NCBI RefSeq assembly: GCF_030811655.1
Contig: NZ_JAUSRE010000032.1
Location: forward strand, 1 to 40,189
Origin: Pseudarthrobacter enclensis
Lineage (GTDB): Bacteria > Actinomycetota > Actinomycetes > Actinomycetales > Micrococcaceae
DNA length: 40,189 nt
Direction of reading: 5' to 3'
Program-made: the position numbers and the translations under genes
In this document: in pieces, positions 1-6,708 of the stretch
Position numbering within the stretch: the first letter of the stretch is position 1
Layout: each line of letters starts with the position of its first letter
Notes under the pieces: generated by a model
Databases searched by the model: none
Seen by the model: only the letters and a program-made list of their open reading frames with translations
Told to the model about the DNA's origin: nothing

Positions 1-102
1 AAAAAAGGACGCGACATCCCCGCCGAACTCGCCCACATCGCCCACGGCATCCAGGACTCCGGCACCACCCGCCAGGAAGCCGCCACCCTCCTGGCAGGAT
101 AA
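1..102 (+). CDS. C-terminal end of an unidentified protein (partial)
   Basis: The first bases of the window read open in frame 1 and end at TAA (100-102), giving 33 residues ending in QEAATLLAG. The codon use (third-position G/C) matches the neighbouring genes, so this is probably the end of a real gene entering from the left. Too little is visible to identify the family. It runs toward the minus-strand phosphorylase gene and is followed by a hairpin. Confidence 0.5.
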   Translation, partial: KKGRDIPAELAHIAHGIQDSGTTRQEAATLLAG

Positions 103-118
103 GCGCCGAAGGAACGTA

Positions 119-182
119 CGACGGCGGAAGGAAGCCAAGCGGCCCGCGGAACTATCAGCCGGGCCGCCGTCGGGCATTTTGG
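119..182 (+). terminator. Hairpin/terminator between convergent genes
   Basis: GCGGCCCG (139-146) pairs with CGGGCCGC (160-167), and an alternative outer pairing CGACGGCGG/CCGCCGTCG (119-127 with 164-172) is also possible. A short T-run (177-180) follows on the plus strand. The hairpin sits between the end of the left-edge gene and the end of the convergent GH65 gene, so it probably serves the former and perhaps both. Confidence 0.55.
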
Positions 183-183
183 G

Positions 184-2529
184 TCAGCTGTTGCCGCGCA
201 CCACCGGGATGCTTGCCGTCGGCAGGCCGCTGGGGAACACGGTGGGCTCCGGCTGCGGGACCGGCGCCAAGGGCACCTCGACGGGATCCCCGCCCACCAC
301 CAGCCGCTGCCCTCGGACGTCCACTTCCAGAGGGGCGCCCTCCTGCACGGTGAGCGTGATGGAGCCGGGGGCAAGGCGGACCAGCAGCAGGCGCCCGCGG
401 ATCTTCAGATGGAAGGCCAAGCCATGCCATTCGGCAGGCAGGCGCGGGTCGAAGAACGGCACCTCCCCCTGGTCGCGGAGGCCGGCGAACCCGCATACCA
501 GCGAGCTCCACACTCCCCCGGTGGAGGCAATGTGTACGCCATCGATGGTGTTGCCGTGGGTGTCATCGAGGTCAATGAATGCCGCGTTGGTGAAGTGGTC
601 CAGCGCCTCTTGGGAGTAACCCACCTCGGCCGCCATGATTCCCTGCACGCAGGCGGACAGGGTTGAGTCTCCGGTGGTCAGCGGATCGTAGAAGTCGAAG
701 GCACGGTGTTTCTCTTCTGCGGTGAAGTCCTGCCACTGCAGGAACATGGCCAGGACCGTGTCCGCCTGCTTGAGTACCTGGTGGCGGTAGATCACCAGCG
801 GGTGGAAATGCAGGAGCAACGGGTACTTGGACCGGGGAGTGGTCCAGTCCCAGGGCTCCAGGGTCATGAAGTCGTTGTCCTGCGAGTGCACCTGCATGCG
901 GTCATCGAACGGCAGCTGCATCCGTTTGGCGGCAGCTTCCCAGAGTTGGCGCTCCTCCGGCGTGATTTCGGCGTGCTCCAGGGCGGCCGCGGCACGCAGA
1001 TTGAAACGGGCCATCACGTTGGTGTACAGGTTGTCGTTGACCACGGCGGTGTATTCATCGGGACCGGTGACGCCGTGGATGTGGAAGAGTCCGTCTTTGC
1101 CGAAGAAGCCGAGGGAAATCCACATCCGGGCAGTTTCGATCAGCAGTTCGGCGCCCATTCCCTCTCCGAAGGCGGCATCGCCGGTAGCCCAGAGGTACCT
1201 GTTGGTGGCGAACGCAATGGCGGCTGCGATGTGGAACTGGGCCGTGCCCGCGGCATAGTATGCACTGGCCTCCAGCCCGTTGATGGTGCGCCACGGGAAC
1301 AACGCTCCATCCATGCTCAGTTCCTTGGCGCGGATCTTGGCCTCGGGAAGCATCCCGTGACGGAACTCCAGGACCTGCCGGGCGCCGTCGGGATTGGTGT
1401 AGGTGAGATACGGCAGCAGATACACCTCCTGGTCCCAGAAGTAGTGCCCTTCATAGCCTGATCCGGTCACGCCCTTGGCCGGGATGCCGGCAACATCGGC
1501 CCGGGCGGTGGCTTGGGCCAGCTGGAAGAGGTTCCACCGGATGGCCTGCTGCAACCCGGGCCGGCCGCCCTCGACCACAACGTCGGAGGTGGCCCAGTAA
1601 CGGCGGAAGTGCGCCTCGCTTTCGGCAAAGACGTCATTCACCGTGCGCAGGCCCTCTTCCGCCACCGCGGCCGCGTCGATGTCCGGGTCCTGCACGGTGC
1701 GGCCGGCGGCGTAGCTGACGCTCTTTTCCAGCCGGAACGGCTCGTCGGCATCCACCGCGAGCACGTACCGGACGCTGCTGTCGTCCTGGTCAACCAGGGT
1801 CTCGAACGGCTGGTGCCCGGCGGAGGTCCAGTGGTCCACGGCGATGCCCACTTGTTGCTTGGACTCGGCCGCCTCCCACGACAGGCGCAAGGACCCGTCG
1901 CCGCCATCGAGCCGCAGGGGCAGCAGCACACGTCCCGCGTGCCGGCCGGCGCGGCGCGGGTCATGCACGGAGTGGTCCTCCACCGGCTGGTCCTGGCGGT
2001 TGATCACCGAGGAGGTGACGTCCAGTGATACCTGCCGGTCCGTAGCCACCTCAAGTGAGATGCCCAGGCTGCCCCGGGATGCAAAGCCCACCGCCCGCCG
2101 TTCGGTGGTTGTCACCGTGGCGCCCGAACGGCACTGCCAGGTGATGCGGCATTCGTAGATTCCCGTGCAGAAGTCGACTGTCCGCCGGTAGTCGAGAACC
2201 TCCGATTCGGCCAGGCTCAGGCTCTCCCCGTCCACTACCACGACGAAGTTATTGGCGTCCGGGATGTAGAGGATCCGCTGCCCCGTCCGGGCAAACCCAA
2301 AGGCGTTTTCGGCGTGCTTGATGTCCCAGATCTCGTGCAGTCCATTGATGAAGCTGCCCGGCAGTTCGGCGTCCGCCGCCGCCCAATGGGCGCCGCGGAT
2401 ACCCAGGTGCCCGTTTCCCAGGGCAAACAGGGTCTCCAGCGCTCCCGCGCCGTCATGTTCGTAGCGGGTTTCAACGAGTTGCCAGGGGGTGTCGGGGAAC
2501 CGTTCGCGGTCCGCGGTAATCAGTGCCAT
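184..2529 (-). CDS. Glycoside hydrolase family 65 disaccharide phosphorylase
   Basis: This 781-residue protein has the layout and usual length of GH65 enzymes (maltose, trehalose, kojibiose or nigerose phosphorylase): an N-terminal beta-sandwich, an (alpha/alpha)6 barrel and a small C-terminal beta domain. The barrel carries GHYFWDQEVYLLPYLTYTNP and GALFPWRTINGLE. In GPDEYTAVVNDN, Glu492 sits where the family has its general acid. These enzymes cleave an alpha-linked glucose disaccharide with phosphate to beta-glucose 1-phosphate plus glucose in the cytoplasm. The beta-phosphoglucomutase gene directly upstream would convert that product to glucose 6-phosphate, the same pairing as Rv3400/Rv3401 of Mycobacterium tuberculosis. 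AAAAGGA lies about 8 bases before the ATG. Linkage specificity cannot be read by eye; maltose or trehalose are the most likely substrates. Confidence 0.93.
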   Translation of the reverse strand: MALITADRERFPDTPWQLVETRYEHDGAGALETLFALGNGHLGIRGAHWAAADAELPGSFINGLHEIWDIKHAENAFGFARTGQRILYIPDANNFVVVVDGESLSLAESEVLDYRRTVDFCTGIYECRITWQCRSGATVTTTERRAVGFASRGSLGISLEVATDRQVSLDVTSSVINRQDQPVEDHSVHDPRRAGRHAGRVLLPLRLDGGDGSLRLSWEAAESKQQVGIAVDHWTSAGHQPFETLVDQDDSSVRYVLAVDADEPFRLEKSVSYAAGRTVQDPDIDAAAVAEEGLRTVNDVFAESEAHFRRYWATSDVVVEGGRPGLQQAIRWNLFQLAQATARADVAGIPAKGVTGSGYEGHYFWDQEVYLLPYLTYTNPDGARQVLEFRHGMLPEAKIRAKELSMDGALFPWRTINGLEASAYYAAGTAQFHIAAAIAFATNRYLWATGDAAFGEGMGAELLIETARMWISLGFFGKDGLFHIHGVTGPDEYTAVVNDNLYTNVMARFNLRAAAALEHAEITPEERQLWEAAAKRMQLPFDDRMQVHSQDNDFMTLEPWDWTTPRSKYPLLLHFHPLVIYRHQVLKQADTVLAMFLQWQDFTAEEKHRAFDFYDPLTTGDSTLSACVQGIMAAEVGYSQEALDHFTNAAFIDLDDTHGNTIDGVHIASTGGVWSSLVCGFAGLRDQGEVPFFDPRLPAEWHGLAFHLKIRGRLLLVRLAPGSITLTVQEGAPLEVDVRGQRLVVGGDPVEVPLAPVPQPEPTVFPSGLPTASIPVVRGNS

Positions 2530-2554
2530 GGTGGGGGTCCTTTTGGCCTTGCTG

Positions 2555-2577
2555 TGCTGCCGGGCTTGCCGGCAGCA
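2555..2577 (-). other. Intercistronic hairpin between pgmB-like and GH65 genes
   Basis: TGCTGCCGG (2555-2563) and CCGGCAGCA (2569-2577) form a perfect 9-bp stem with a 5-base loop in the 138-base gap between the two genes of the phosphorolysis operon. There is no T-run on the minus strand, so it may adjust mRNA stability or partial read-through rather than end transcription. Confidence 0.4.
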
Positions 2578-2667
2578 GGAATTCTGGGGGAATGGGTACT
2601 CGGCTGCGTGCTGCAGGGGGAAGCCGCAGTGTTGCCCGGGGAAGGCAACGGGGGCTGGACGAAGGGT

Positions 2668-3486
2668 TTAGGGAATGAGTTCCTGGAGGTCGCTGACAAC
2701 CAGGGTGGCGCCGGCATCCAGAAGGGTCTGCCGCCCCGCTCCCCGGTCCACGCCGATAACCGCATGGAACGATCCAGCGTGCCCTGCCTGCACGCCGGAC
2801 ACGGCGTCCTCTACGACCACGCACTCGGAGCTGGACAGGTCCAGCAGTTTGGCCGCGTACTCGTAGGTGGCCGGACTCGGCTTGCCGGGCAGGCCATGCT
2901 GAGCGGCCACCATCCCGTCCACCACGACGGCGAAGTGGTGGCTGAGCCCGGCGGCTTTCAGGACTGCGGGGGCGTTCCGGGAGGAGGATACGACGGCGAC
3001 CTTGAGTCCGAGGTCCAGCGCGGCCTGGAGGAAACGTACCGAGCCTTCAAACGGCTCGACTCCGGCGCTCACGATGTCATTGAAGACCGCGTTCTTCCGG
3101 TTGCCCAGGCCATGGACGGTGTCGTTGGCGGGGTCGTCATCCAGCGGGCCTTCCGGCAGGGTGATCCCGCGGGAGGCCAGGAAGTCCCGGACGCCATCGA
3201 AACGGGGCTTGCCGTCGATATGGTCGAAATAGTCGCTTTCGCGGTACCCGGGGACGCCGGGCCGCGAGGCCAGGTAACCGTCGAAGAGTTCCTGCCAGGC
3301 ACGCTCATGCACGGTTGCTGTGGGCGTCAGCACCCCGTCCAAGTCAAACAGGATTGCTGCGGCGCTGGTCCAGGCGGCAGTATCAGCTGCAGTTTGGTGT
3401 GTCATCGGCAGTGCGGTGTCCTCTCGGTTTGCGGACAGCCGGCCCTGCCGGGCAGCCTGAAGGAGGTGCCCTGCGCGCGTACGCAT
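2668..3486 (-). CDS. pgmB: HAD-family beta-phosphoglucomutase
   Basis: Probable beta-phosphoglucomutase, interconverting beta-glucose 1-phosphate and glucose 6-phosphate. ILFDLDGVLTPT holds the HAD nucleophile and acid/base pair (Asp48 and Asp50 in the chosen 272-residue product). VVSSSRNA is motif II, GKPSPATYEYAA contains the motif III Lys, and VVVEDAVSGVQAG is motif IV. I chose the ATG at 3486 because AAGGAGG lies 7 bases upstream. Starts at 3525 and at 3405 (MTHQTAAD) are also in frame, and the latter fits the usual short N-terminus better, so the first 27 residues are uncertain. The gene is first in an operon with the GH65 phosphorylase, behind the promoter/operator at 3537-3566. Actinobacterial relatives are often annotated simply as HAD hydrolases. 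Confidence 0.88.
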   Translation of the reverse strand: MRTRAGHLLQAARQGRLSANREDTALPMTHQTAADTAAWTSAAAILFDLDGVLTPTATVHERAWQELFDGYLASRPGVPGYRESDYFDHIDGKPRFDGVRDFLASRGITLPEGPLDDDPANDTVHGLGNRKNAVFNDIVSAGVEPFEGSVRFLQAALDLGLKVAVVSSSRNAPAVLKAAGLSHHFAVVVDGMVAAQHGLPGKPSPATYEYAAKLLDLSSSECVVVEDAVSGVQAGHAGSFHAVIGVDRGAGRQTLLDAGATLVVSDLQELIP

Positions 3487-3536
3487 AGCATCGCCTCCTT
3501 GCCCGCCCACTGCAGGACCGATCATGGCCGTAGACG

Positions 3537-3566
3537 AGTGTAAGCGCTTGCAGTTTTGACTTGCAA
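3537..3566 (-). promoter_or_regulatory. Promoter with LacI/cre-like operator for the phosphorolysis operon
   Basis: On the minus strand TTGCAA (3566-3561) and TACACT (3542-3537) are separated by 18 bases and fit a housekeeping promoter. TGTAAGCGCTTGCA (3539-3552) overlaps the -10 side and is a near-perfect palindrome of the LacI/GalR or CcpA-cre type (TGNAANCGNTTNCA). A LacI-family repressor bound there would block the promoter. No LacI-family gene lies in the window. Confidence 0.7.
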
Positions 3567-3583
3567 CTGTTTTTTATCAGTGC

Positions 3584-4222
3584 TTAGGCATTTCCTGGAC
3601 CGCCCTGCCGGAGCACGTAATAACAGAGGAAAGCGCCGACGTCCACCATCTCCGTCCTGGACATGGCGTGCCCCATTCCGGGGTACGTCCGGGCGGTAAG
3701 CAGCGTGTTGCTTTCCAGCCATTCAGCGGTATAGGCGACCGCATCGTCGTTGATCACCAGGTCCGCCTTGTCCCGGCCCCAGAAGAAGGGCGGCCTGGCC
3801 TCGAAAGAGTCGGTCACCGAGAGGAGTTCGTTCTTGAGGACGAAGCCGGACAGCCCCACCACAGCCTGGTAGTCATCCGGGTGCAGTCTAAGCAGCGTGC
3901 TGGCCATGGCCATCCCCTGCGAGTAACCCATGAGGCTGACGCTGCTGTGCTGATCCCTCACGGATTTGACCCATGCCTGCACAGCATTGGCGGCTGAGAT
4001 GACATCCGCAAAGTCGTTGGCCAGGAAGTAGTCGAGCAGGAACCAGCCCCAGTGGTCGCCGATGGGCATTGGTGCGCGCAGTGCCGCATAGGTGAACTCC
4101 TCCGGCAGGTGCCCGAACAGGCGCACCATCCGCGACTCATCCGTGCCGTACCCGTGCATCATCACCACTAAGGGGGTGCCGGCACGCTGGCCTTCCGGCT
4201 TGGACCACACAACTGTTTCCAC
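3584..4222 (-). CDS. Phospholipase/carboxylesterase-family alpha/beta hydrolase
   Basis: A 212-residue serine hydrolase of the small carboxylesterase/phospholipase type (Abhydrolase_2). The oxyanion region reads VVMMHGYGTDES, the nucleophile elbow is GYSQG with Ser101, and His185 lies in GMGHAMS; the acidic residue is probably one of the Asp residues around 151-154. No signal peptide or membrane segment is visible, so it is cytoplasmic. The start is GTG with only a weak AGG upstream. The gene ends about 20 bases before the promoter of the next operon and is divergent from the small membrane protein gene. The substrate is unknown; family members hydrolyse short-chain esters or lysophospholipids. 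Confidence 0.82.
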   Translation of the reverse strand: METVVWSKPEGQRAGTPLVVMMHGYGTDESRMVRLFGHLPEEFTYAALRAPMPIGDHWGWFLLDYFLANDFADVISAANAVQAWVKSVRDQHSSVSLMGYSQGMAMASTLLRLHPDDYQAVVGLSGFVLKNELLSVTDSFEARPPFFWGRDKADLVINDDAVAYTAEWLESNTLLTARTYPGMGHAMSRTEMVDVGAFLCYYVLRQGGPGNA

Positions 4223-4394
4223 TGGTCAAGCCTAGCGACGCAGGTGAGCTGCCCGGCCGGGTCATTGAATCCGGAACCCCCGGGCGGTAGCGTGACGCGT
4301 GACAGACAGCAGGCTTAGCTTTTTTGCAGTACGCACCACCCTTCCGTAACGCCATACCAGCGCCGCACATGGAAGCGGCCGTAAGGAGCAGGTC

Positions 4395-4652
4395 ATGAGA
4401 ATCGGTTCGTCAATCTTCCTTATCGCCCTCGGCGCCATCCTCGCCTGGGCAGTCACTCCCGGACTGATTCCCTTCCTGGACCAGCAGCTGGTGGGGTACA
4501 TCCTCATGGCTGTGGGCGTGATCGGGCTGATTGCATCACTTATCCTCGCCTCGCCCGGCCGCAGCAGGCGGGTGAGCGAGTCCCGCTCCGTAATCGACCC
4601 CAACACCGGTGAACGCATCACCCGGCAGGAAACCCGCGACGGCGGCATCTGA
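4395..4652 (+). CDS. Small two-helix membrane protein (DUF6458-like)
   Basis: An 85-residue protein with two hydrophobic helices (about residues 4-24 and 32-52), then a short basic cytoplasmic tail rich in Arg, Ser and Glu that contains DPNTGERITRQETRDGG. This matches the small actinobacterial membrane proteins grouped as DUF6458, which have no known function. AAGGAGCAGGTC precedes the ATG with good spacing. The gene stands alone, divergent from the esterase, and is followed by a strong terminator. Confidence 0.82.
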   Translation: MRIGSSIFLIALGAILAWAVTPGLIPFLDQQLVGYILMAVGVIGLIASLILASPGRSRRVSESRSVIDPNTGERITRQETRDGGI

Positions 4653-4702
4653 CCTCAAGCGGAACGGGACCAATTCCCTGCAAAGGCACCGCCGGGCCGA
4701 AG

Positions 4703-4741
4703 AGCCGGGCTGGACCACAGGCGTCCGGCCCGGCTTTTTTG
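4703..4741 (+). terminator. Rho-independent terminator
   Basis: A 13-bp GC-rich stem (4703-4715 with 4723-4735, one G-T pair) with a 7-base loop is followed by six or seven T residues. It ends the DUF6458-like transcript and insulates the fru operon downstream. Confidence 0.88.
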
Positions 4742-4779
4742 CGCCCGCTACAGGGGAAGTGACAAGGAATCTTGTTTCA

Positions 4780-4821
4780 TGTTGGTTTCCATTGACAAAC
4801 CAACAGAAGCAAAGATAAAGT
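4780..4821 (+). promoter_or_regulatory. fru promoter with palindromic operator
   Basis: TGTTGGTTT (4780-4788) and AAACCAACA (4797-4805) form a perfect 9-bp inverted repeat with an 8-base spacer. A consensus -35 TTGACA (4792-4797) lies inside it. TAAAGT (4816-4821) is 18 bases downstream, with GATAAA as an alternative -10. The adjacent DeoR-type regulator is the obvious candidate to bind here and repress its own operon, released by fructose 1-phosphate. Confidence 0.75.
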
Positions 4822-4840
4822 CAAGTAACTCAACACGAGA

Positions 4841-4854
4841 GTGATGCAGATCAC
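4841..4854 (+). promoter_or_regulatory. CRP/GlxR-like site in the fru leader
   Basis: GTGATGCAGATCAC has the GTGA-N6-TCAC core of CRP/GlxR binding sites. It lies about 20 bases downstream of the predicted transcription start and about 27 bases before the regulator's GTG. At this position a bound cAMP receptor would act as a roadblock, unless it activates a second, unseen promoter. Confidence 0.45.
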
Positions 4855-4880
4855 GAGAGCAGCTACGCAACGGAGGGTAA

Positions 4881-5687
4881 GTGTTCGCCGAAGAGCGCCA
4901 GCAAAAGATTGCCGAGCTTGTAGCCGGCAGCGGCCGGGTCAGCGTGACCCTGCTGGCTGAGCGCTTCAGCATCACCACCGAAACCGTGCGCCGGGACCTG
5001 GCAGCCCTGGAAAACGCCGGAACCGTACGGCGGGTCCACGGCGGCGCAGTGGCGGCAGACCGCTTCAGCACCACCGAGGAAAGCGTCACCGAACGGGCCA
5101 TCCAGCGGCCGGACCAGAAAATCCGGATCGCCGAAGCCGCCCTCGCACTGATTCCCCGGAACTCGACCGCCAGTGTCCTGCTGGACGGCGGCACCACCAC
5201 CGAAGTGCTGGCAGACATGCTGGCCCGGCGCACCGCCGTCGAACCTTCCGACGGAAACGGGCAGCAGCACGAACTGGTAGTCATCACCCACGCAGTACCC
5301 ATCGCCAGCAAACTCTCCCACGTTCCCGGTATAGCCCTGCAGATCCTGGGCGGCCGGGTACGCGGCATCACCCAGGTGGCCGTAGGCCAGGCAACCGTGG
5401 ATGCCGCCGCCAGGCTGCGCCCGGACATCGCGTTCATCGGCACCAACGGCATCCACGCCACCTTTGGCATCAGCACTCCCGATCCTGAAGAAGCAGCCGT
5501 CAAGGCAGCCTTCGTCCAGTCGGCACGCCGCATTGTGGTGTTGGCCGACTCCTCCAAGCTGGACACGGAAACCCTGGTCCAGTTCGCCTCCCTGAAAGAT
5601 CTGGATACCTTGATCACAGACAGTGAACCCGGACCTGAACTCGCAGCCGCCCTGGAAGATGCCGGCGTAGACGTGGTGGTCGCATGA
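4881..5687 (+). CDS. fruR: DeoR-family transcriptional regulator of the fructose operon
   Basis: A 268-residue DeoR-family repressor. The N-terminal winged helix (about residues 5-57) contains RVSVTLLAERFSITTETVRR DL and the wing RRVHGGAV. The rest (about 75-233) is the sugar-phosphate-sensing domain, with LLDGGTTTEVLA and FIGTNGI, the ISOCOT-like ligand loops. It starts with GTG behind CGGAGGG. Its stop overlaps the start of the 1-phosphofructokinase gene (ATGA), so the two are translationally coupled. The position at the head of a fructose PTS operon indicates that it senses fructose 1-phosphate or a related sugar phosphate; the palindrome at 4780-4805 is its likely operator. Confidence 0.9.
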   Translation: MFAEERQQKIAELVAGSGRVSVTLLAERFSITTETVRRDLAALENAGTVRRVHGGAVAADRFSTTEESVTERAIQRPDQKIRIAEAALALIPRNSTASVLLDGGTTTEVLADMLARRTAVEPSDGNGQQHELVVITHAVPIASKLSHVPGIALQILGGRVRGITQVAVGQATVDAAARLRPDIAFIGTNGIHATFGISTPDPEEAAVKAAFVQSARRIVVLADSSKLDTETLVQFASLKDLDTLITDSEPGPELAAALEDAGVDVVVA

Positions 5688-6706
5688 TCGTCACGTTCAC
5701 GGCCAACCCCAGCCTGGACCGGACGGTAGCCCTCCCCGGGCCCCTGGAACGCGGCGAAGTGCAGCGCGCTCTCTCCGTCCGCCAGGAGTCCGGCGGCAAG
5801 GGAGTCAACGTTTCCCGCGCCCTGGTGGCCTCCGGGCTGGAATCCCTTGCCGTCCTTCCCGGCGCAGACGGTGACCCCGTCCTGGCCGGGCTGCGGGAAA
5901 GCGCCGTTCCCTTCGTGTCCCTTCCCATCGACGAGCCGCTGCGCACCAACGTGGCGCTCACCGAGCCCGGTGGCGTGACCACCAAGATCAACGAACCGGG
6001 CCCCGTCCTGGCTGCTGACCAGCAGGAAGCGCTCATCAAGCTGCTGCTGGAAAGCTCCCGCGGCGCCAGCTGGGTGGTTTTGGCCGGCTCGCTGCCGCCG
6101 GGATTCCCGGACAACTTCTACGCCACGGTGGCCCGGCGGATCCGGGAGGCGGGCAACGGCACAGCGCCGCTGATCGCCGTCGACTCCTCCGGGGCGCCCC
6201 TCGCCGCTGCCCTCACCGACAGCGGAACCTCCGGGGACAGCACCGTCTCCGGAGGAACAACCACGGGTTCCGGGAAACCGGACCTCCTCAAACCCAACGC
6301 CGAGGAACTGGCGGAGCTGGCCGCAGCCGCCGGTTTCACCCCGGCCTCCGGTGACGAACTGGAAGCGGACCCCGCTGCTGCGGCAGCCGCCGCAGCAGCC
6401 GTCGTACGTTCCGGCGTGGGTGCAGTGCTGGCAACTCTCGGTTCCAAGGGAGCTGTCCTGGTAACGGCCGACGGCGCGTGGCTGGCCACGCACCCGCCGG
6501 TCGCCGCGGTCAGCACGGTGGGTGCGGGCGACTCCGCACTTGCCGGCTACCTGCTCGCCCACGGCCGGGGCGCCGCCCCCGCCGACTGCCTTCGTCAGGC
6601 GGTGGCCCACGGTGCCGCCGCTGCCTCGCTGCCGGGCTCCACAGTTCCGGCAGTAAACCAAACCACCCCGGATGCCGTAACCATCACGGCCCTTCGAAAG
6701 GATTGA
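5684..6706 (+). CDS. fruK: 1-phosphofructokinase
   Basis: Phosphorylates fructose 1-phosphate, made by the PTS, to fructose 1,6-bisphosphate with ATP. The 340-residue protein is a PfkB/ribokinase-family enzyme: N-terminal TFTANPSLDRTV, the GGKGVNVSRAL substrate loop, and the C-terminal STVGAGDSALAGYL, where Asp283 is the catalytic base. It is longer than the usual 310 or so residues because of a Ser/Thr/Gly-rich insertion around residues 183-203 and an Ala-rich stretch around 226-241. Both lie in surface positions relative to the conserved motifs. Translation is coupled to fruR (ATGA) and the stop is two bases before the fruA start. Confidence 0.93.
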   Translation: MIVTFTANPSLDRTVALPGPLERGEVQRALSVRQESGGKGVNVSRALVASGLESLAVLPGADGDPVLAGLRESAVPFVSLPIDEPLRTNVALTEPGGVTTKINEPGPVLAADQQEALIKLLLESSRGASWVVLAGSLPPGFPDNFYATVARRIREAGNGTAPLIAVDSSGAPLAAALTDSGTSGDSTVSGGTTTGSGKPDLLKPNAEELAELAAAAGFTPASGDELEADPAAAAAAAAAVVRSGVGAVLATLGSKGAVLVTADGAWLATHPPVAAVSTVGAGDSALAGYLLAHGRGAAPADCLRQAVAHGAAAASLPGSTVPAVNQTTPDAVTITALRKD

Positions 6707-6708
6707 CA

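Noticed and set aside
4748..6661. A 637-codon open frame on the minus strand opposite fruR and fruK
   Set aside because: It is antisense to two well-supported genes with family motifs. Long antisense frames are expected in GC-rich DNA, and its translation is low-complexity with no domain or ribosome site.
6478..6708. Upstream in-frame extension of the EIIABC gene
   Set aside because: It lies entirely within fruK in another frame, and the GTG at 6709 has a proper ribosome site and gives the normal EIIA start.
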